From Gordonia pseudamarae (GTDB lineage Bacteria; Actinomycetota; Actinomycetes; Mycobacteriales; Mycobacteriaceae): 64,000 nt of DNA. The first letter of the stretch is position 1. Each line of letters opens with the position of its first letter. Shown here in pieces: positions 42,531-51,847 of this stretch. Under the pieces are notes generated by a model, which saw only the letters and a list, made by a program, of their open reading frames with translations, ran no database searches and was not told the DNA's origin. The DNA is taken from the NCBI RefSeq assembly GCF_025273675.1, contig NZ_CP045809.1:744001-808000 (forward strand). The letters are read 5' to 3'. Made by a program: the position numbers and the translations under genes.

Positions 42531-43987
42531 TGCGGATCACCCGTTTCGTTCGTACCCAGTTGATCATCTTCGCCGTCGTGACCGTGATCGCCGTCGTGTC
42601 GATGGCGATCTACTACATCCGGATACCGTCGATGTTCGGTGTCGGCAGCTACCGGGTGACGCTCAATCTGCCCACCACCGGCGGTCTCTATCAGAACGCC
42701 AATGTCGCATATCGCGGTGTCAATGTCGGCAAGGTCACGTCGGTGCGGCTGACCAGCGAGGGCGTGGCCGCGACCCTCGTCATCGACAGCGACGCCAAGA
42801 TCCCGGAGACGATGCCCGCCGCGGTGCGCAGCATGTCGGCGATCGGCGAACAGTACGTCGCGTTCGCCCCCGCGAAGACCGAGAACGGCGCCCGCGATAC
42901 GTCCGGGCAGGAGCCGGGAACGGGCAATCTGCGTGACGGATCGGTGGTGACCAGCGACGACGTGCCGGTGGAGATCTCGGCGATGCTCGATCAGGCGGAC
43001 GCGCTGCTCGACAACATCGGCAGCAGCGAGTTGCGGACGCTGATCGACGAGTCGTTCACCGCCTTCAACGGCACCGGCGAACAACTCCAGCGGCTGCTCG
43101 ATTCGATGACGCTGTTCGTCGACGAGGCCGACAAGAACTCGCAGCCGATCGTCGATCTCATCGACCAGACCGGTCCGCTGCTGCGGACCCAGTCACGCAC
43201 CACCGACCAGATCCGGGCCTGGACCCGCGACGTCACCGTGGTCACCGACCGTGTGCGGGCGAGCCGACCGGAGATCACCGAGATCCTGCGCCACGGCCCG
43301 GGTGTGGCCGATCAGAGCCGACAACTGTTCGCCTCACTGGACCAGTCGTACCCGCTGCTGGTGTCCAACCTCGGCGTGATCGCGCGTACCCAGGCCGTGT
43401 ATCTGCCCAATATGCGCCAGATTGTGACGATCTACCCGCGCCTCATGGGGTCGCTGATCACCGCGCTGAACACCGGATCCACCCGATACGGCGCCAACGT
43501 GAACTTCGCGCTGGGTTTTCAGGATCGTCCGCCGTGCACCATCGGCTACCTGCCGAAGGACCAGTGGCGGTTCTCGTCGGAGCAGGTGGCGCGCGAACTG
43601 CCCTCGGGCATGCTGTGCCGGGTACCGCAGAACTCCAACCTGGCGGTGCGCGGAGCGCGTAACTATCCGTGCGTCGAGTTCCCGGGTCGGCGTGCGCCGA
43701 CGCCGGCCGAATGCCGGACCGGCTACACACCGGCCCCCGGCAGCAACGACGCCTTCCGTAGCAGCGACATCAAGATCGGTCCGGCGTCGGTGCAGGGTGA
43801 GGTGGTGCCGGGCACGCCGTCGAACACGTCCGATGAGCCGGCCGTTTACACCACCGCCTACGATCCGGTGTCAGGGGATTTCATCGGCCCGGACGGTAAG
43901 ACGTACAACGCGGGAACGGGACAGCAGAAGCCAGGAGGAAGCGCCGCCACATGGCAGAGCCTGATCAGCCGGACAGTGAATCCGTGA
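42530..43987 (+). CDS. mce4F: Mce4F
   Basis: A 485-residue last Mce subunit, with an N-terminal helix (QLIIFAVVTVIAVVSMAIYY), MCE domain (NANVAYRGVNVGKVTSVRLT, AIGEQYVAFAPAK), helical part, and a cysteine-containing C-terminal domain (RPPCTIGYLPKDQ, GMLCRVPQNS, NYPCVEFPGR) ending in a Gly/Thr/Pro-rich tail. Its last codons and stop lie inside the 24-bp repeat that encodes the N terminus of the next protein; the two genes overlap by 37 bases. Confidence 0.93.
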   Translation: MRITRFVRTQLIIFAVVTVIAVVSMAIYYIRIPSMFGVGSYRVTLNLPTTGGLYQNANVAYRGVNVGKVTSVRLTSEGVAATLVIDSDAKIPETMPAAVRSMSAIGEQYVAFAPAKTENGARDTSGQEPGTGNLRDGSVVTSDDVPVEISAMLDQADALLDNIGSSELRTLIDESFTAFNGTGEQLQRLLDSMTLFVDEADKNSQPIVDLIDQTGPLLRTQSRTTDQIRAWTRDVTVVTDRVRASRPEITEILRHGPGVADQSRQLFASLDQSYPLLVSNLGVIARTQAVYLPNMRQIVTIYPRLMGSLITALNTGSTRYGANVNFALGFQDRPPCTIGYLPKDQWRFSSEQVARELPSGMLCRVPQNSNLAVRGARNYPCVEFPGRRAPTPAECRTGYTPAPGSNDAFRSSDIKIGPASVQGEVVPGTPSNTSDEPAVYTTAYDPVSGDFIGPDGKTYNAGTGQQKPGGSAATWQSLISRTVNP

Positions 43988-44991
43988 CGCCGCCGGCATC
44001 GGAATCCGTGACGCCGCCGGCATCGGAATCCGTGACGCCGCAGGCATCGCCGGTGCGTCCTGTCCGCAGTGCTCCGCTGCGTCGGGGTGCGAAGAAGCGG
44101 CCGCCGGTGCCGACGGCCCGCCCCGGGGAGCGGGATTCGACCGATTCCCCGGATACGGCCGAGGCACCCGACGCGGCAGATGCCACCGATGCGACGGACG
44201 CCACCGATGTTGCCGGCGTCTTGGAAACGACCGACGCGCCCGAATCCGACAATGCCGAAGAAGACAAGGCCGAGCCGGGTAAGGCCGAGCCGGACAAGGC
44301 CGAGCCGGACAAGGCCGAAGAAGACACGGCCGAAGAAGCGGACGGTGCCGGCGCGGAGCCGACGGCGGCACAGCCCGGCGCCGTGGAGCCCGAACCCTCC
44401 GAGGTGGAGCGTTCTCTCGGCTACCGGGAACGCCGCCGGGGCCGGACCCGGCCGTCGCCACCGGCCGGGGCGAGCGCGCCGGTCGCCTTCCGCGGCCGGC
44501 GGATCGCGCCTGTGCGCGCGATCGTCGTGGCATCGGCCGTGGCCGTCATCGTGGCCTGCACGGTCGTGGCGGTGGTCGCGGGTCTGGGCATCGAGCGCCA
44601 GAACACCAAGGACCGGCTGCGTGCGGAATATTCGGACTTCGCCTCGCAGGTCATCGTCAATCTCACCAGCTTCAGCCCGAAGACCACCGACAACGCGCTC
44701 AGAACGCTCGAGCGGCAGACCAGCGGGCGCGCCAAGACACAGATCTCCGAATCCATCGAGCAGGTGACGAGCCTGGTCAAGTCCACCAACGTGGAAACCC
44801 GGACCACCGTGCTGTCGTCGGCTGTCACCAAGGCCACCGACGACGAGGGGTCGGTGATCATGGTGTACGGCTGGGAACAACGATCCCTCGACGGCAAGAC
44901 CGAACCGGAGTATCAGACCTTCCGCTGGCGCGTCGACGTGACGCGGATCAACGGCGAACTCAAGATGACCAACTTCGAATGGGTGACCTAG
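43951..44991 (+). CDS. mam4A: Mce4-associated membrane protein (Mam4A-like) with long acidic repeat tail
   Basis: A 346-residue Mce-associated protein corresponding to Rv3493c in position. Residues 1-165 are a disordered cytoplasmic region: three SESVTPPA repeats, ATDATDATD, and KAEPDKAEPDKAEED repeats, strongly acidic overall. One membrane helix follows (about 187-212, IVVASAVAVIVACTVVAVVA), then an extracytoplasmic Mam domain (FASQVIVNLTSFSPKTTDNA to TNFEWVT). Such proteins help stabilise Mce complexes. GGAGGAA precedes the ATG. The tail is much longer than I would expect for the family. Confidence 0.88.
   Translation: MAEPDQPDSESVTPPASESVTPPASESVTPQASPVRPVRSAPLRRGAKKRPPVPTARPGERDSTDSPDTAEAPDAADATDATDATDVAGVLETTDAPESDNAEEDKAEPGKAEPDKAEPDKAEEDTAEEADGAGAEPTAAQPGAVEPEPSEVERSLGYRERRRGRTRPSPPAGASAPVAFRGRRIAPVRAIVVASAVAVIVACTVVAVVAGLGIERQNTKDRLRAEYSDFASQVIVNLTSFSPKTTDNALRTLERQTSGRAKTQISESIEQVTSLVKSTNVETRTTVLSSAVTKATDDEGSVIMVYGWEQRSLDGKTEPEYQTFRWRVDVTRINGELKMTNFEWVT
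43978..44049 (+). repeat. Three tandem 24-bp repeats across the mce4F stop and mam4A start
   Basis: The copies lie at 43978-44001, 44002-44025 and 44026-44049 (last with one change). Each encodes ESVTPPAS in mam4A. The TGA within the first copy is the stop codon of mce4F in another frame. Shorter 15-bp GCCGAGCCGGACAAG repeats lie at about 44270-44330. Confidence 0.92.
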
Positions 44992-45717
44992 ATGGCCGAT
45001 GAGTCGACTCTGACCGAGCGGCTGGGCCTCGACGGTCGGTCCGGCCGGGTGATCGCCGCGGTACTGGCGTTGTTGCTGGTGGTATCGGCGGCCGCGGCCG
45101 TGGTGCTGGGCGTGCGTTTTCTGGGGGTTCGTGCCGAGGAGCAGGCACGCGACTCGGCACTGTCGGCGGCCAGAGACTATGTGACCACGATGTTCGGGTA
45201 CACGCCGGACAATGTTGCCGAACATGTCGAACGGTCGAAGAAGATGGTGACCGGGGATGCCCGGGCGCAGTACGAGAAGATCATCGCCGACACCGATCTG
45301 GTTGCCCAGGTGGGCAAACAGAGGATCATCTCGGAGGTGATCATCCAGGATGCGGGAGTGGTCACCAACACCCGCGACACCGCGACGGTGCTGCTGTTCA
45401 TCAACCAGTCGGTCACCCGCGGCGGCAACGAACTGGTGCAGATCAATCCGAGTCGGCTCACCTACTCGATGCGAAAGGACGACGGGAGGTGGCTGATCAA
45501 TTCGATCGACGTCATCACCGACGACTCCTTCCGCGGCAAGGTGCAGGTGACATCGTCGGTACCATCCGGCGCCACCCCCATCCCCGGACTGAGCGCCGCC
45601 CCGACAACAGAGGCGACACCGGGCGGGTCCACCCCGGCTCAACCCAGTACGTCGGCCCCACCCAGTACGTCGGCCCAGCCCAGTACATCCGGGGAAGTCC
45701 CGTCCCCCGTTGGGTGA
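44992..45717 (+). CDS. mam4B: Mce4-associated membrane protein (Mam4B-like)
   Basis: A 241-residue protein matching Rv3492c in position. It has a short cytoplasmic start, one membrane helix (about 20-44, VIAAVLALLLVVSAAAAVVL), an extracytoplasmic Mam domain (ARDYVTTMFGYTPDNVAEHV to GRWLINSIDVITDDSF) and a Pro/Ser/Thr tail with QPSTSAPPSTSAQPSTS. It begins right after the mam4A stop and is the last gene of the mce4 operon. Confidence 0.9.
   Translation: MADESTLTERLGLDGRSGRVIAAVLALLLVVSAAAAVVLGVRFLGVRAEEQARDSALSAARDYVTTMFGYTPDNVAEHVERSKKMVTGDARAQYEKIIADTDLVAQVGKQRIISEVIIQDAGVVTNTRDTATVLLFINQSVTRGGNELVQINPSRLTYSMRKDDGRWLINSIDVITDDSFRGKVQVTSSVPSGATPIPGLSAAPTTEATPGGSTPAQPSTSAPPSTSAQPSTSGEVPSPVG
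45643..45690 (+). repeat. 18-bp tandem repeats in the mam4B 3' end
   Basis: CCCAGTACGTCGGCC recurs with an 18-base period at 45643, 45661 and 45679 (last partial). It encodes the PSTSAx repeat of the extracytoplasmic tail. Confidence 0.9.
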
Positions 45718-45754
45718 CCGGCCGCGTTCGACCACCGCAGAGGCCACTACTACG

Positions 45755-46444
45755 ATGGTCCGGGTGCCGCCCCGTCAACGATTGACTCCCGAGGAACGTC
45801 GATCGTTCCTGCTCGATGTGGGCGTGCGGGTGTTCAGCGAGCGGCCGTTCGAGGAGACCTCGATGGAGGACATCGCCACCGAGGCGGGGGTGTCGCGACG
45901 CCTCCTGTACCACTACTTTCCCACCAAGGCCGAATACTTCGGGGCGATCTGGCAGCGCGTGCATGTGCACCTGCGTCAGGTGGTGAGCGCCGCGGAGGCG
46001 CCGACGGTGCGTGACCGGGTGGAGGCGGCGCTGGTGGCCTACATCGATTTCTTCCAGGAGCATCTGCCGTTGGTGTTGATCTCCAACCGCAGTTCGATCG
46101 CGTCCGATCCCGCCGTGCGCAATCCGGTCAACCAGAACTTTGATGCGTTGTGCGCGGGATTTCTCGACGCGGCCGGTGTGTGCGACGAGGGCCGGGCGGC
46201 CGCCGAGGTCGGCTTCGCCGGCTGGATCGTGTACGTGCGGGAGGTGGCGTTGGCCGCGCTGGTCGACGGGCGGATCTCGCTGTCGGCCTGTCACGAGATG
46301 TGTATGGGCGTGCTCGACGCGGCGGTCGGCACCCAGGTCGATCTGCGGGTGCCGCCGAGGGATGCACTCTGTTCTCGTGCCCCCGTTTCTCCCGGCACGG
46401 CTTCTCACGCCACGTCGGCGGCCACGGGTGAAGTGAGCGTGTAG
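45755..46444 (+). CDS. TetR-family regulator
   Basis: A 229-residue TetR protein: RLTPEERRSFLLDVGVRVFS, then SMEDIATEAGVSRRLLYHYF (HTH), with a C-terminal helical domain of the kind found in mycobacterial TetRs near lipid genes. The ATG at 45755 is preferred; the frame also opens at a TTG at 45710 inside mam4B's end. It starts 38 bases after the mce4 operon and its 3' end overlaps the convergent acyltransferase gene by 40 bases. It may control mce4 read-through or the glycolipid genes beyond. Confidence 0.83.
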   Translation: MVRVPPRQRLTPEERRSFLLDVGVRVFSERPFEETSMEDIATEAGVSRRLLYHYFPTKAEYFGAIWQRVHVHLRQVVSAAEAPTVRDRVEAALVAYIDFFQEHLPLVLISNRSSIASDPAVRNPVNQNFDALCAGFLDAAGVCDEGRAAAEVGFAGWIVYVREVALAALVDGRISLSACHEMCMGVLDAAVGTQVDLRVPPRDALCSRAPVSPGTASHATSAATGEVSV

Positions 46445-47871
46445 TCGCCCGAGCGGGCCACCTCCTGGATCACCGAGCACAGGTGTGCGAAGTACCGCTG
46501 CACCTGGTGCTGCGCGTACGGCGTTCCCGGAGTCTGGCTGCCGAGGTAGAGGCGGCGGTGGTCACGATTGATCCAGAGGGAGGCATTCGCGGTGCGCCCC
46601 TCACCGGTGAAGATGACGCCCTGTTCGTAGCCGGTGTTCCCGGCGGCGGGGAACCTCCGGAAGTCGATGTACGAAAGAAGATTCGGTGTCGACGCCAATG
46701 AGGCCGGTGTGGCCCCGGCCGCGATCAGTGCGCCGAACGCGGCCTGTACCGGAACTCCGGCAAGCGGTTTGGCCGCCTGGTAGCCGGTGTCGGCGGCGGC
46801 GAGAAGTTCGGTGAACGTGGCGGCGCCCGAGATCGGGAACGTGACTGGTGCGAACGCCGCGAACCACCCCTGCGCGGAGGCGAATCGCGGTGCGGCCGAC
46901 CTCGTGTTGAACACGGTCATGCCGTAATAGTCGGTGCGCCCGGCCAGCTCGGCGTCGGTCGCGGCAAGCGCCGCGTAGATTCCGGTGAGAAGGCGTGATC
47001 CCGCGCTGCGGCAAGCCGATTCGAAACGGCCGATGTCCTCGCCGGTGAGGATGGTGACCTCGATCGGTACGACGGGTGCCGTTTCACCCGGGGCCAGCCC
47101 CAGATCGAGTGGGAATGTCGGCAATGAGCGGTCGTTGTCGGCGAAAACCTTTGTCAGCCTGTCCAACTCGTCGGAGCCGGACAGGTGATGGGCCGCCAGC
47201 GCGGCCTCGGCCCCGGCGTAGTCGAGGTATCCGCCTGCGTCCCGGGTGCCGGCCCCGTCGGTTGCGGGCCCGGTGTCCGCGCCCTGGCGGGACCCACCGA
47301 GCTCGGTGTAGACATCGATGATCTCGGTGAGCGCGAATGCCTGTGAGGCACCGTCGGACAAGGCGTGATCACAGCCGAAGAACAGGGTGAAGCTGCCGGG
47401 TCTGCGGAGGGCGCCGAACGCGAAGCCCGGGTAGGAGGTACTGATGGCTTCGGCGCTGAATCTGCCGGCGATGTGCTGTTGGAACTGTTCGTCGGTGTCG
47501 ATCTCTTCGACCGCGTGCACGGCGAAGGAGACGTCGTCGGCGTCGACGAGGTGCGCGGCTACGTGCCGGTCGTCGGTCTCGAACCAGGTGCGCAACGCGC
47601 TGTGCCTGCGGACGAAGATGTCGAGTGCCCGCGTCATCCGCTGCTCATCGAGGTCGCCGTCAACCTCGGTGCCCGACCCCAGGTAGGCGTGGTGCGGGGT
47701 GCCCGCGGTGCGGGCGGCGGCGCAGCCGCGAACGTGGTTCTCCACGAGAAATGTCAGCGGGCCCGTGTAGACGGGGGCCTGTCCGGCGGCGGCAGAGGAG
47801 GTTGCGGTGGGCAGCCAGCTCAGTGCCTGGCCGGGCCGAGGGGCGAATGATTCCATAGCGGTGATTCTCAA
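46405..47871 (-). CDS. PapA-like acyltransferase (condensation-domain superfamily)
   Basis: A 488-residue CoA-dependent acyltransferase of the chloramphenicol-acetyltransferase/condensation fold, similar in layout to mycobacterial PapA proteins. The active-site motif is H169-ALS-D173-G174. Other typical parts are RRHSALRTWFETDD and a late YIDFRRFP segment. It starts at TTG 47871 with AAGGAG seven bases before; an ATG five codons in lacks that spacing. PapA-type enzymes esterify sugars or diols of surface lipids, which fits the glycosyltransferases and exporter nearby. The acyl donor and acceptor are unknown. The gene overlaps the convergent TetR gene by 40 bases. Confidence 0.85.
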   Translation of the reverse strand: MRITAMESFAPRPGQALSWLPTATSSAAAGQAPVYTGPLTFLVENHVRGCAAARTAGTPHHAYLGSGTEVDGDLDEQRMTRALDIFVRRHSALRTWFETDDRHVAAHLVDADDVSFAVHAVEEIDTDEQFQQHIAGRFSAEAISTSYPGFAFGALRRPGSFTLFFGCDHALSDGASQAFALTEIIDVYTELGGSRQGADTGPATDGAGTRDAGGYLDYAGAEAALAAHHLSGSDELDRLTKVFADNDRSLPTFPLDLGLAPGETAPVVPIEVTILTGEDIGRFESACRSAGSRLLTGIYAALAATDAELAGRTDYYGMTVFNTRSAAPRFASAQGWFAAFAPVTFPISGAATFTELLAAADTGYQAAKPLAGVPVQAAFGALIAAGATPASLASTPNLLSYIDFRRFPAAGNTGYEQGVIFTGEGRTANASLWINRDHRRLYLGSQTPGTPYAQHQVQRYFAHLCSVIQEVARSGDYTLTSPVAADVA

Positions 47872-47926
47872 CGAGGACTCCTTGGGTGAGGGAATGCGCG
47901 GTGCGGGACGGGAGGAAAGGTGCCGG

Positions 47927-49417
47927 TCAGGCGGGAAGTCGGTGCGCGGTGAGGCTGTCCAGGCGCAGCCCCATGCCGTCGGTGGTCACCCGCGAGATGA
48001 TCGACACCGCGGTGTCGACGAAGTCGCTGATCGCGGTCGCGGCCGCGCGGTTGCCCGGGTGCCGGGTGGATACGGTGATCCCGTCGGGGGATCGGGCCAC
48101 CCACAGGTACACCTCCCGGTCCGATTCGGTCCGGCCGCGCACTGTCCGGGCCTTCATCAGGGGCCAGTCGGCAGCCCCGGGAACGTACCGGACATCAAGA
48201 TAGGAGATGACGAACTCGGGCACCGCCGAGCAGCCGATCAGTTCGGCGATCCGCGGGTAGGGGTAGCGCGAGACGGCCTTGGCCGCCTCGATCGCGAGTA
48301 CTGTCACATCCATTGCCTCGGCGAATGTCTCGGCCGAATCCAGGTCGATGTCGAGGGGACCGAGGCCGACGAACCAGCCGATTGCATCGACGTACTCGGG
48401 TCGGTGCCGGGTGTGCATCGGCATCGCCGCCCGCATCCGCCGCTCACCGGTCACCGCCCGGTGGGCCAGCGCCAGTGCCGTGATGACCGTGGTCTGCATG
48501 GAATGGCCGGCCGCGCGGCAGAGCTGGTTCACCTCGGCGGCCGAGTCCGCAGTCATCACGAATTCCGACCGTCCGGGCTGTGCGGCGGTGTCGTGTTCGT
48601 CCGGCATGCCCAGGTGTGGTTGTGCCGACGCCAGACCGAAGGCGGGGAACTGCCACCCCGATGCGGCCAGAAAGCCGCGCCAGTGGGTGACGGCCGGGTG
48701 CATCGGGGTCAGTTCGGCACCCATTGTGTGGTCGTGGACCCCGTAGTCGAGGTGACTTCCGGTGCCTGGCAGGGCGGCGTCGGTGCCGTCGGCCTCGGCG
48801 AGGTAGAGGCTGCGGATCTCGTGCATCGCGACCAGCAGCGAATACGCGTCGACGACACAGTGGTCGGCGGCGAGCACCACCGCGAAGCGGCCCGGGCCGC
48901 CGGCCCCCGCTTCCAGGTCGGTGATGGTGACCGTGCGGTAGTGGGGCCACACCAGCGGTGACAGATCGCGGTCGAACAGGCGTGCCAGATGCGGTCCGAT
49001 CGCCTCCTCGGTCAGTCTGCCGACGGCGTGCGAACCGATCGCGACCGCTTCGGCCGGGTGGGTGTGGCGGCGGGACAGGCGCCCGGTATGCGTGTCCGGA
49101 CCGGGGAGACAGCCGCCGGGGCCGACGGGGGAACTGTCCACCACGACGGTGCTGCGCAGTACCTCGTGTCGTGCGGTCCACAGCCGCAGGGTGGTTTCGA
49201 ACGCGACGGGATCGTAGCGGCGGTCGATCTCGAAGACCGATCCCAGCCATGAGTTTCCGGCCTCGTCGCCCACGCTGCGCCGCAGGTGCAGATCGTGGTC
49301 AAAGGTGGCCGGACGAAGGTCGATCGCCCATTCCGATTCGGGCGTCACAGTGTACGGGGACCATTCGGTGACGGTTCCGGCGGGCAGCGGATAGTCCGAC
49401 AATTCGGTGAATTTCAT
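47927..49417 (-). CDS. PapA-like acyltransferase with variant active-site motif
   Basis: A 496-residue relative of the gene downstream. It keeps the layout (YPLPAGTVTEWSPYTV, WTARHEVLRSTVVVD, ISYLDVRYVPG), but the motif reads H186-CVV-D190-Ala191, with Ala instead of Gly in HxxxDG. The catalytic His and Asp are kept, so activity is possible. The start is the ATG at 49417; no strong ribosome-binding site is seen. The gap to the second acyltransferase gene is 55 bases, so they form an operon that diverges from the ABC exporter. Confidence 0.82.
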   Translation of the reverse strand: MKFTELSDYPLPAGTVTEWSPYTVTPESEWAIDLRPATFDHDLHLRRSVGDEAGNSWLGSVFEIDRRYDPVAFETTLRLWTARHEVLRSTVVVDSSPVGPGGCLPGPDTHTGRLSRRHTHPAEAVAIGSHAVGRLTEEAIGPHLARLFDRDLSPLVWPHYRTVTITDLEAGAGGPGRFAVVLAADHCVVDAYSLLVAMHEIRSLYLAEADGTDAALPGTGSHLDYGVHDHTMGAELTPMHPAVTHWRGFLAASGWQFPAFGLASAQPHLGMPDEHDTAAQPGRSEFVMTADSAAEVNQLCRAAGHSMQTTVITALALAHRAVTGERRMRAAMPMHTRHRPEYVDAIGWFVGLGPLDIDLDSAETFAEAMDVTVLAIEAAKAVSRYPYPRIAELIGCSAVPEFVISYLDVRYVPGAADWPLMKARTVRGRTESDREVYLWVARSPDGITVSTRHPGNRAAATAISDFVDTAVSIISRVTTDGMGLRLDSLTAHRLPA

Positions 49418-49931
49418 TGCAGTGATGAGACTTTCCGGTCGGTAGTGATTCGGTGCGGGTGACGTCGGCAGTGACGCCGCGAGGAGATGGCTCGGGCGTC
49501 GCCGTCGGCGCACCTGCGAGACCCTGTGTCGGGGTGCCGGGAAGATCCGCGACGAATAGTAAGCAGAGACACCCGAGTGACACCAGCGCTATCCGACAGT
49601 GTTGTTCGTCACCCTTACGAGTTCGTCGAGTGCGATTTACGCCGAAAATCCCGTATCCGCCAGTGACATTCGTGTTACGTCGAGGTTAGAAGGGGTCGAG
49701 ATTTCGCCTAATCACCCAGGTGGTGAGGTGTGAGCCATCCGGGTCCGAATACCTGCCCGGGCTGTCCGCCGGTGACTTCGGCAAGACCCGAAAGGACCAA
49801 AAGACCCTTGCTAGATTGCGGATATCGAAGAACGCGCCTACCTTGGTCACCGTGTCGGGGGACGTGGTGGTCCTGCAACTGTGGTGCGGTGTCATCGAAA
49901 TGATGCACCGTGTCCTGATGAAAGGATAATC
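49418..49931. other. Long divergent intergenic region before the ABC exporter genes
   Basis: About 510 bases without a supported gene, between the acyltransferase pair and the exporter-glycosyltransferase operon. The middle (49590-49700) is richer in A+T than the surroundings. I see no clear promoter, operator or RNA gene. AAAGGATAAT just before 49932 is the ribosome-binding site of the ATPase gene. Confidence 0.5.
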
Positions 49932-50921
49932 ATGTCTCATACCAGGGCGGCGGGATCGCCGCCGGCGATCGAGGCCTCCGGTCTCACCAAGATGTTCGGT
50001 AGGGCCGAAAAGCGCACCACAGCAGTCGATCATGTCGATCTGGTGGTGCCCGCCGGAGGTGTCTACGCGGTACTGGGAACCAACGGTGCGGGCAAGACCA
50101 CCACGGTCCGAATGCTCGCCACGTTGCTGCGTCCGGACGCCGGCAGCGCCCGTATCTTCGGTGCCGACGTCGTGCGCCGGGCCACGTCGGTGCGGGCGAT
50201 GATCGGAGTCACCGGACAGTACGCGTCGGTGGACGAAGATCTCACCGCCACAGAGAATCTCGTGGTTTTCGGGCGGCTGGTGGGCGCATCCAGGAGCGCC
50301 GCCCGCGCCCGCGCGCACGAACTGCTCGAAGAGTTCGGCCTCACCGGCGCGGCGGACCGCCCGATCCGGCAGTTCTCCGGCGGAATGCGCCGCCGGCTCG
50401 ACTTGGCCGCGTCGATGATCACCCGTCCGCGGCTGCTGTTCCTCGACGAACCGACCACCGGTCTGGACCCGCGCACCCGCGCCCAGATGTGGAACACCGT
50501 AAGAAGATTGGTCTCCGACGGTTCCACCGTCCTGCTGACCACCCAATACCTCGACGAGGCGGACGAACTCGCCGACCACGTCGCGGTCATGGATCGCGGC
50601 AAGGTAGTCGCCGACGGCACCACCGACGAACTCAAGGCCAAGGTCGGCGACACCCGCGCGGTGATCGGTATCGCCGACGCCGACAGGCTCGCCGACGCCG
50701 GTGCGGTCTGCTCGGCGTTCGCCTCGGCCGAAGTGATCGTCGCCGACCCCGATCTGCGGGTGGTGGTGCCCATGCCCGATGTCGACAGACTTCCGGAACT
50801 CCTTCTCGCGCTGCGTGAGCGTTCCATCGCCTTCACCGCCGTCAACGTGGAGAAGCCGAGTCTGGACGAGGTCTTCTTCGAACTGACCGACGGCGGATCC
50901 GGAACGGGGGAGGCGGCGTGA
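49932..50921 (+). CDS. ABC exporter ATP-binding protein, DrrA type
   Basis: A 329-residue ATPase of the DrrA/daunorubicin-phthiocerol exporter family. Walker A GTNGAGKTTT is at 49-58, the signature is RQFSGGMRRRLDLA, and Walker B is RLLFLDEPTTGLDP. The family-typical C-terminal domain ends NVEKPSLDEVFFELT. AAAGGA precedes the ATG. It overlaps the permease start (GTGA). In this setting it probably powers export of the glycolipid made by the adjacent transferases. Confidence 0.93.
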   Translation: MSHTRAAGSPPAIEASGLTKMFGRAEKRTTAVDHVDLVVPAGGVYAVLGTNGAGKTTTVRMLATLLRPDAGSARIFGADVVRRATSVRAMIGVTGQYASVDEDLTATENLVVFGRLVGASRSAARARAHELLEEFGLTGAADRPIRQFSGGMRRRLDLAASMITRPRLLFLDEPTTGLDPRTRAQMWNTVRRLVSDGSTVLLTTQYLDEADELADHVAVMDRGKVVADGTTDELKAKVGDTRAVIGIADADRLADAGAVCSAFASAEVIVADPDLRVVVPMPDVDRLPELLLALRERSIAFTAVNVEKPSLDEVFFELTDGGSGTGEAA

Positions 50922-51847
50922 ACGCCCCGGTACCGGGGCCCGTCACCGGCGACATCGACGCCGCGGCCGTCCGGGCCGCCGCCGACAGGAACGACACGCG
51001 CACACCCGCCGCCGACGACAACCCGATGGTCCCCGTGCCGCACAGCGAACCGCAGAACGACGAGTATGTGTTGCCGCCCAACCGGATCAGAGTGGGCGCC
51101 GCCATCTCACAATCACTGACGATGACCGGTCGCGGCCTGCTGAAGATCAAACACAACCCGCAGCAACTGTTCGACGTCATCATCCTGCCGATCGTCTTCA
51201 CCGTCATGTTCTCCACCATCTTCGGTGGGGCGATCGCCGGGAACGTGACAAACTATCTGCCCCTGCTGATTCCGGGACTACTCGTCCAGGTCACCGTCGC
51301 CGCGTCGGTGATCACCGGCGTCCAGCTGCGCGAAGACCTCGGCAAAGGTGTGTTCGACAGATTCAAATCACTGCCCATCGCCCGGATCGCCCCACTCGCC
51401 GGGGCGCTGCTGGCCAACGCCGTCCGCTACGTCGTGGCCACCGTCATCACCGTCTGCGTCGGGCTGGCGATGGGTTACCGGCCCGGCAGCGCACCCGGCC
51501 TCATCGCCGCCTGCGGTCTTGTGGTGCTCGTCGCCTTCACCCTCAGCTGGATCTTCGCGCTATTGGGCGTGCTGCTCGACAAAGCCTCTACCGTGCAAGG
51601 CATCTCGATGCTCGTGATGATGCCCATCACCTTCGTCTCCAACGCCCTGGTCCCCGTCGAATCGATGCCCGGATGGATGCAGGCATGTGCGTCGGCCAAC
51701 CCCGTCTCCCACCTGGTCACCGCCGCCCGGCAACTCGCCGACAACGGATCGGCCGGCATCGAAATCATCTACACGCTCGCCGGTGCGCTCGCGGTGCTCG
51801 CGATCTGCGTACCCGTCACCCTGCGAACCTACATGCGGAGGACCTGA
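50918..51847 (+). CDS. ABC-2 type exporter permease, DrrB type
   Basis: A 309-residue permease with six predicted membrane helices from about residue 85 (LFDVIILPIVFTVMFSTIFG) to the end, preceded by a disordered Pro/Asp-rich N terminus of about 55 residues. ABC-2 family features include LLIPGLLVQVTVAASVITGV and FVSNALVPVESMPGWMQ. It starts at a GTG overlapping the ATPase stop and its own stop overlaps the glycosyltransferase ATG (TGATG). Partner of the preceding ATPase. Confidence 0.93.
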   Translation: MNAPVPGPVTGDIDAAAVRAAADRNDTRTPAADDNPMVPVPHSEPQNDEYVLPPNRIRVGAAISQSLTMTGRGLLKIKHNPQQLFDVIILPIVFTVMFSTIFGGAIAGNVTNYLPLLIPGLLVQVTVAASVITGVQLREDLGKGVFDRFKSLPIARIAPLAGALLANAVRYVVATVITVCVGLAMGYRPGSAPGLIAACGLVVLVAFTLSWIFALLGVLLDKASTVQGISMLVMMPITFVSNALVPVESMPGWMQACASANPVSHLVTAARQLADNGSAGIEIIYTLAGALAVLAICVPVTLRTYMRRT

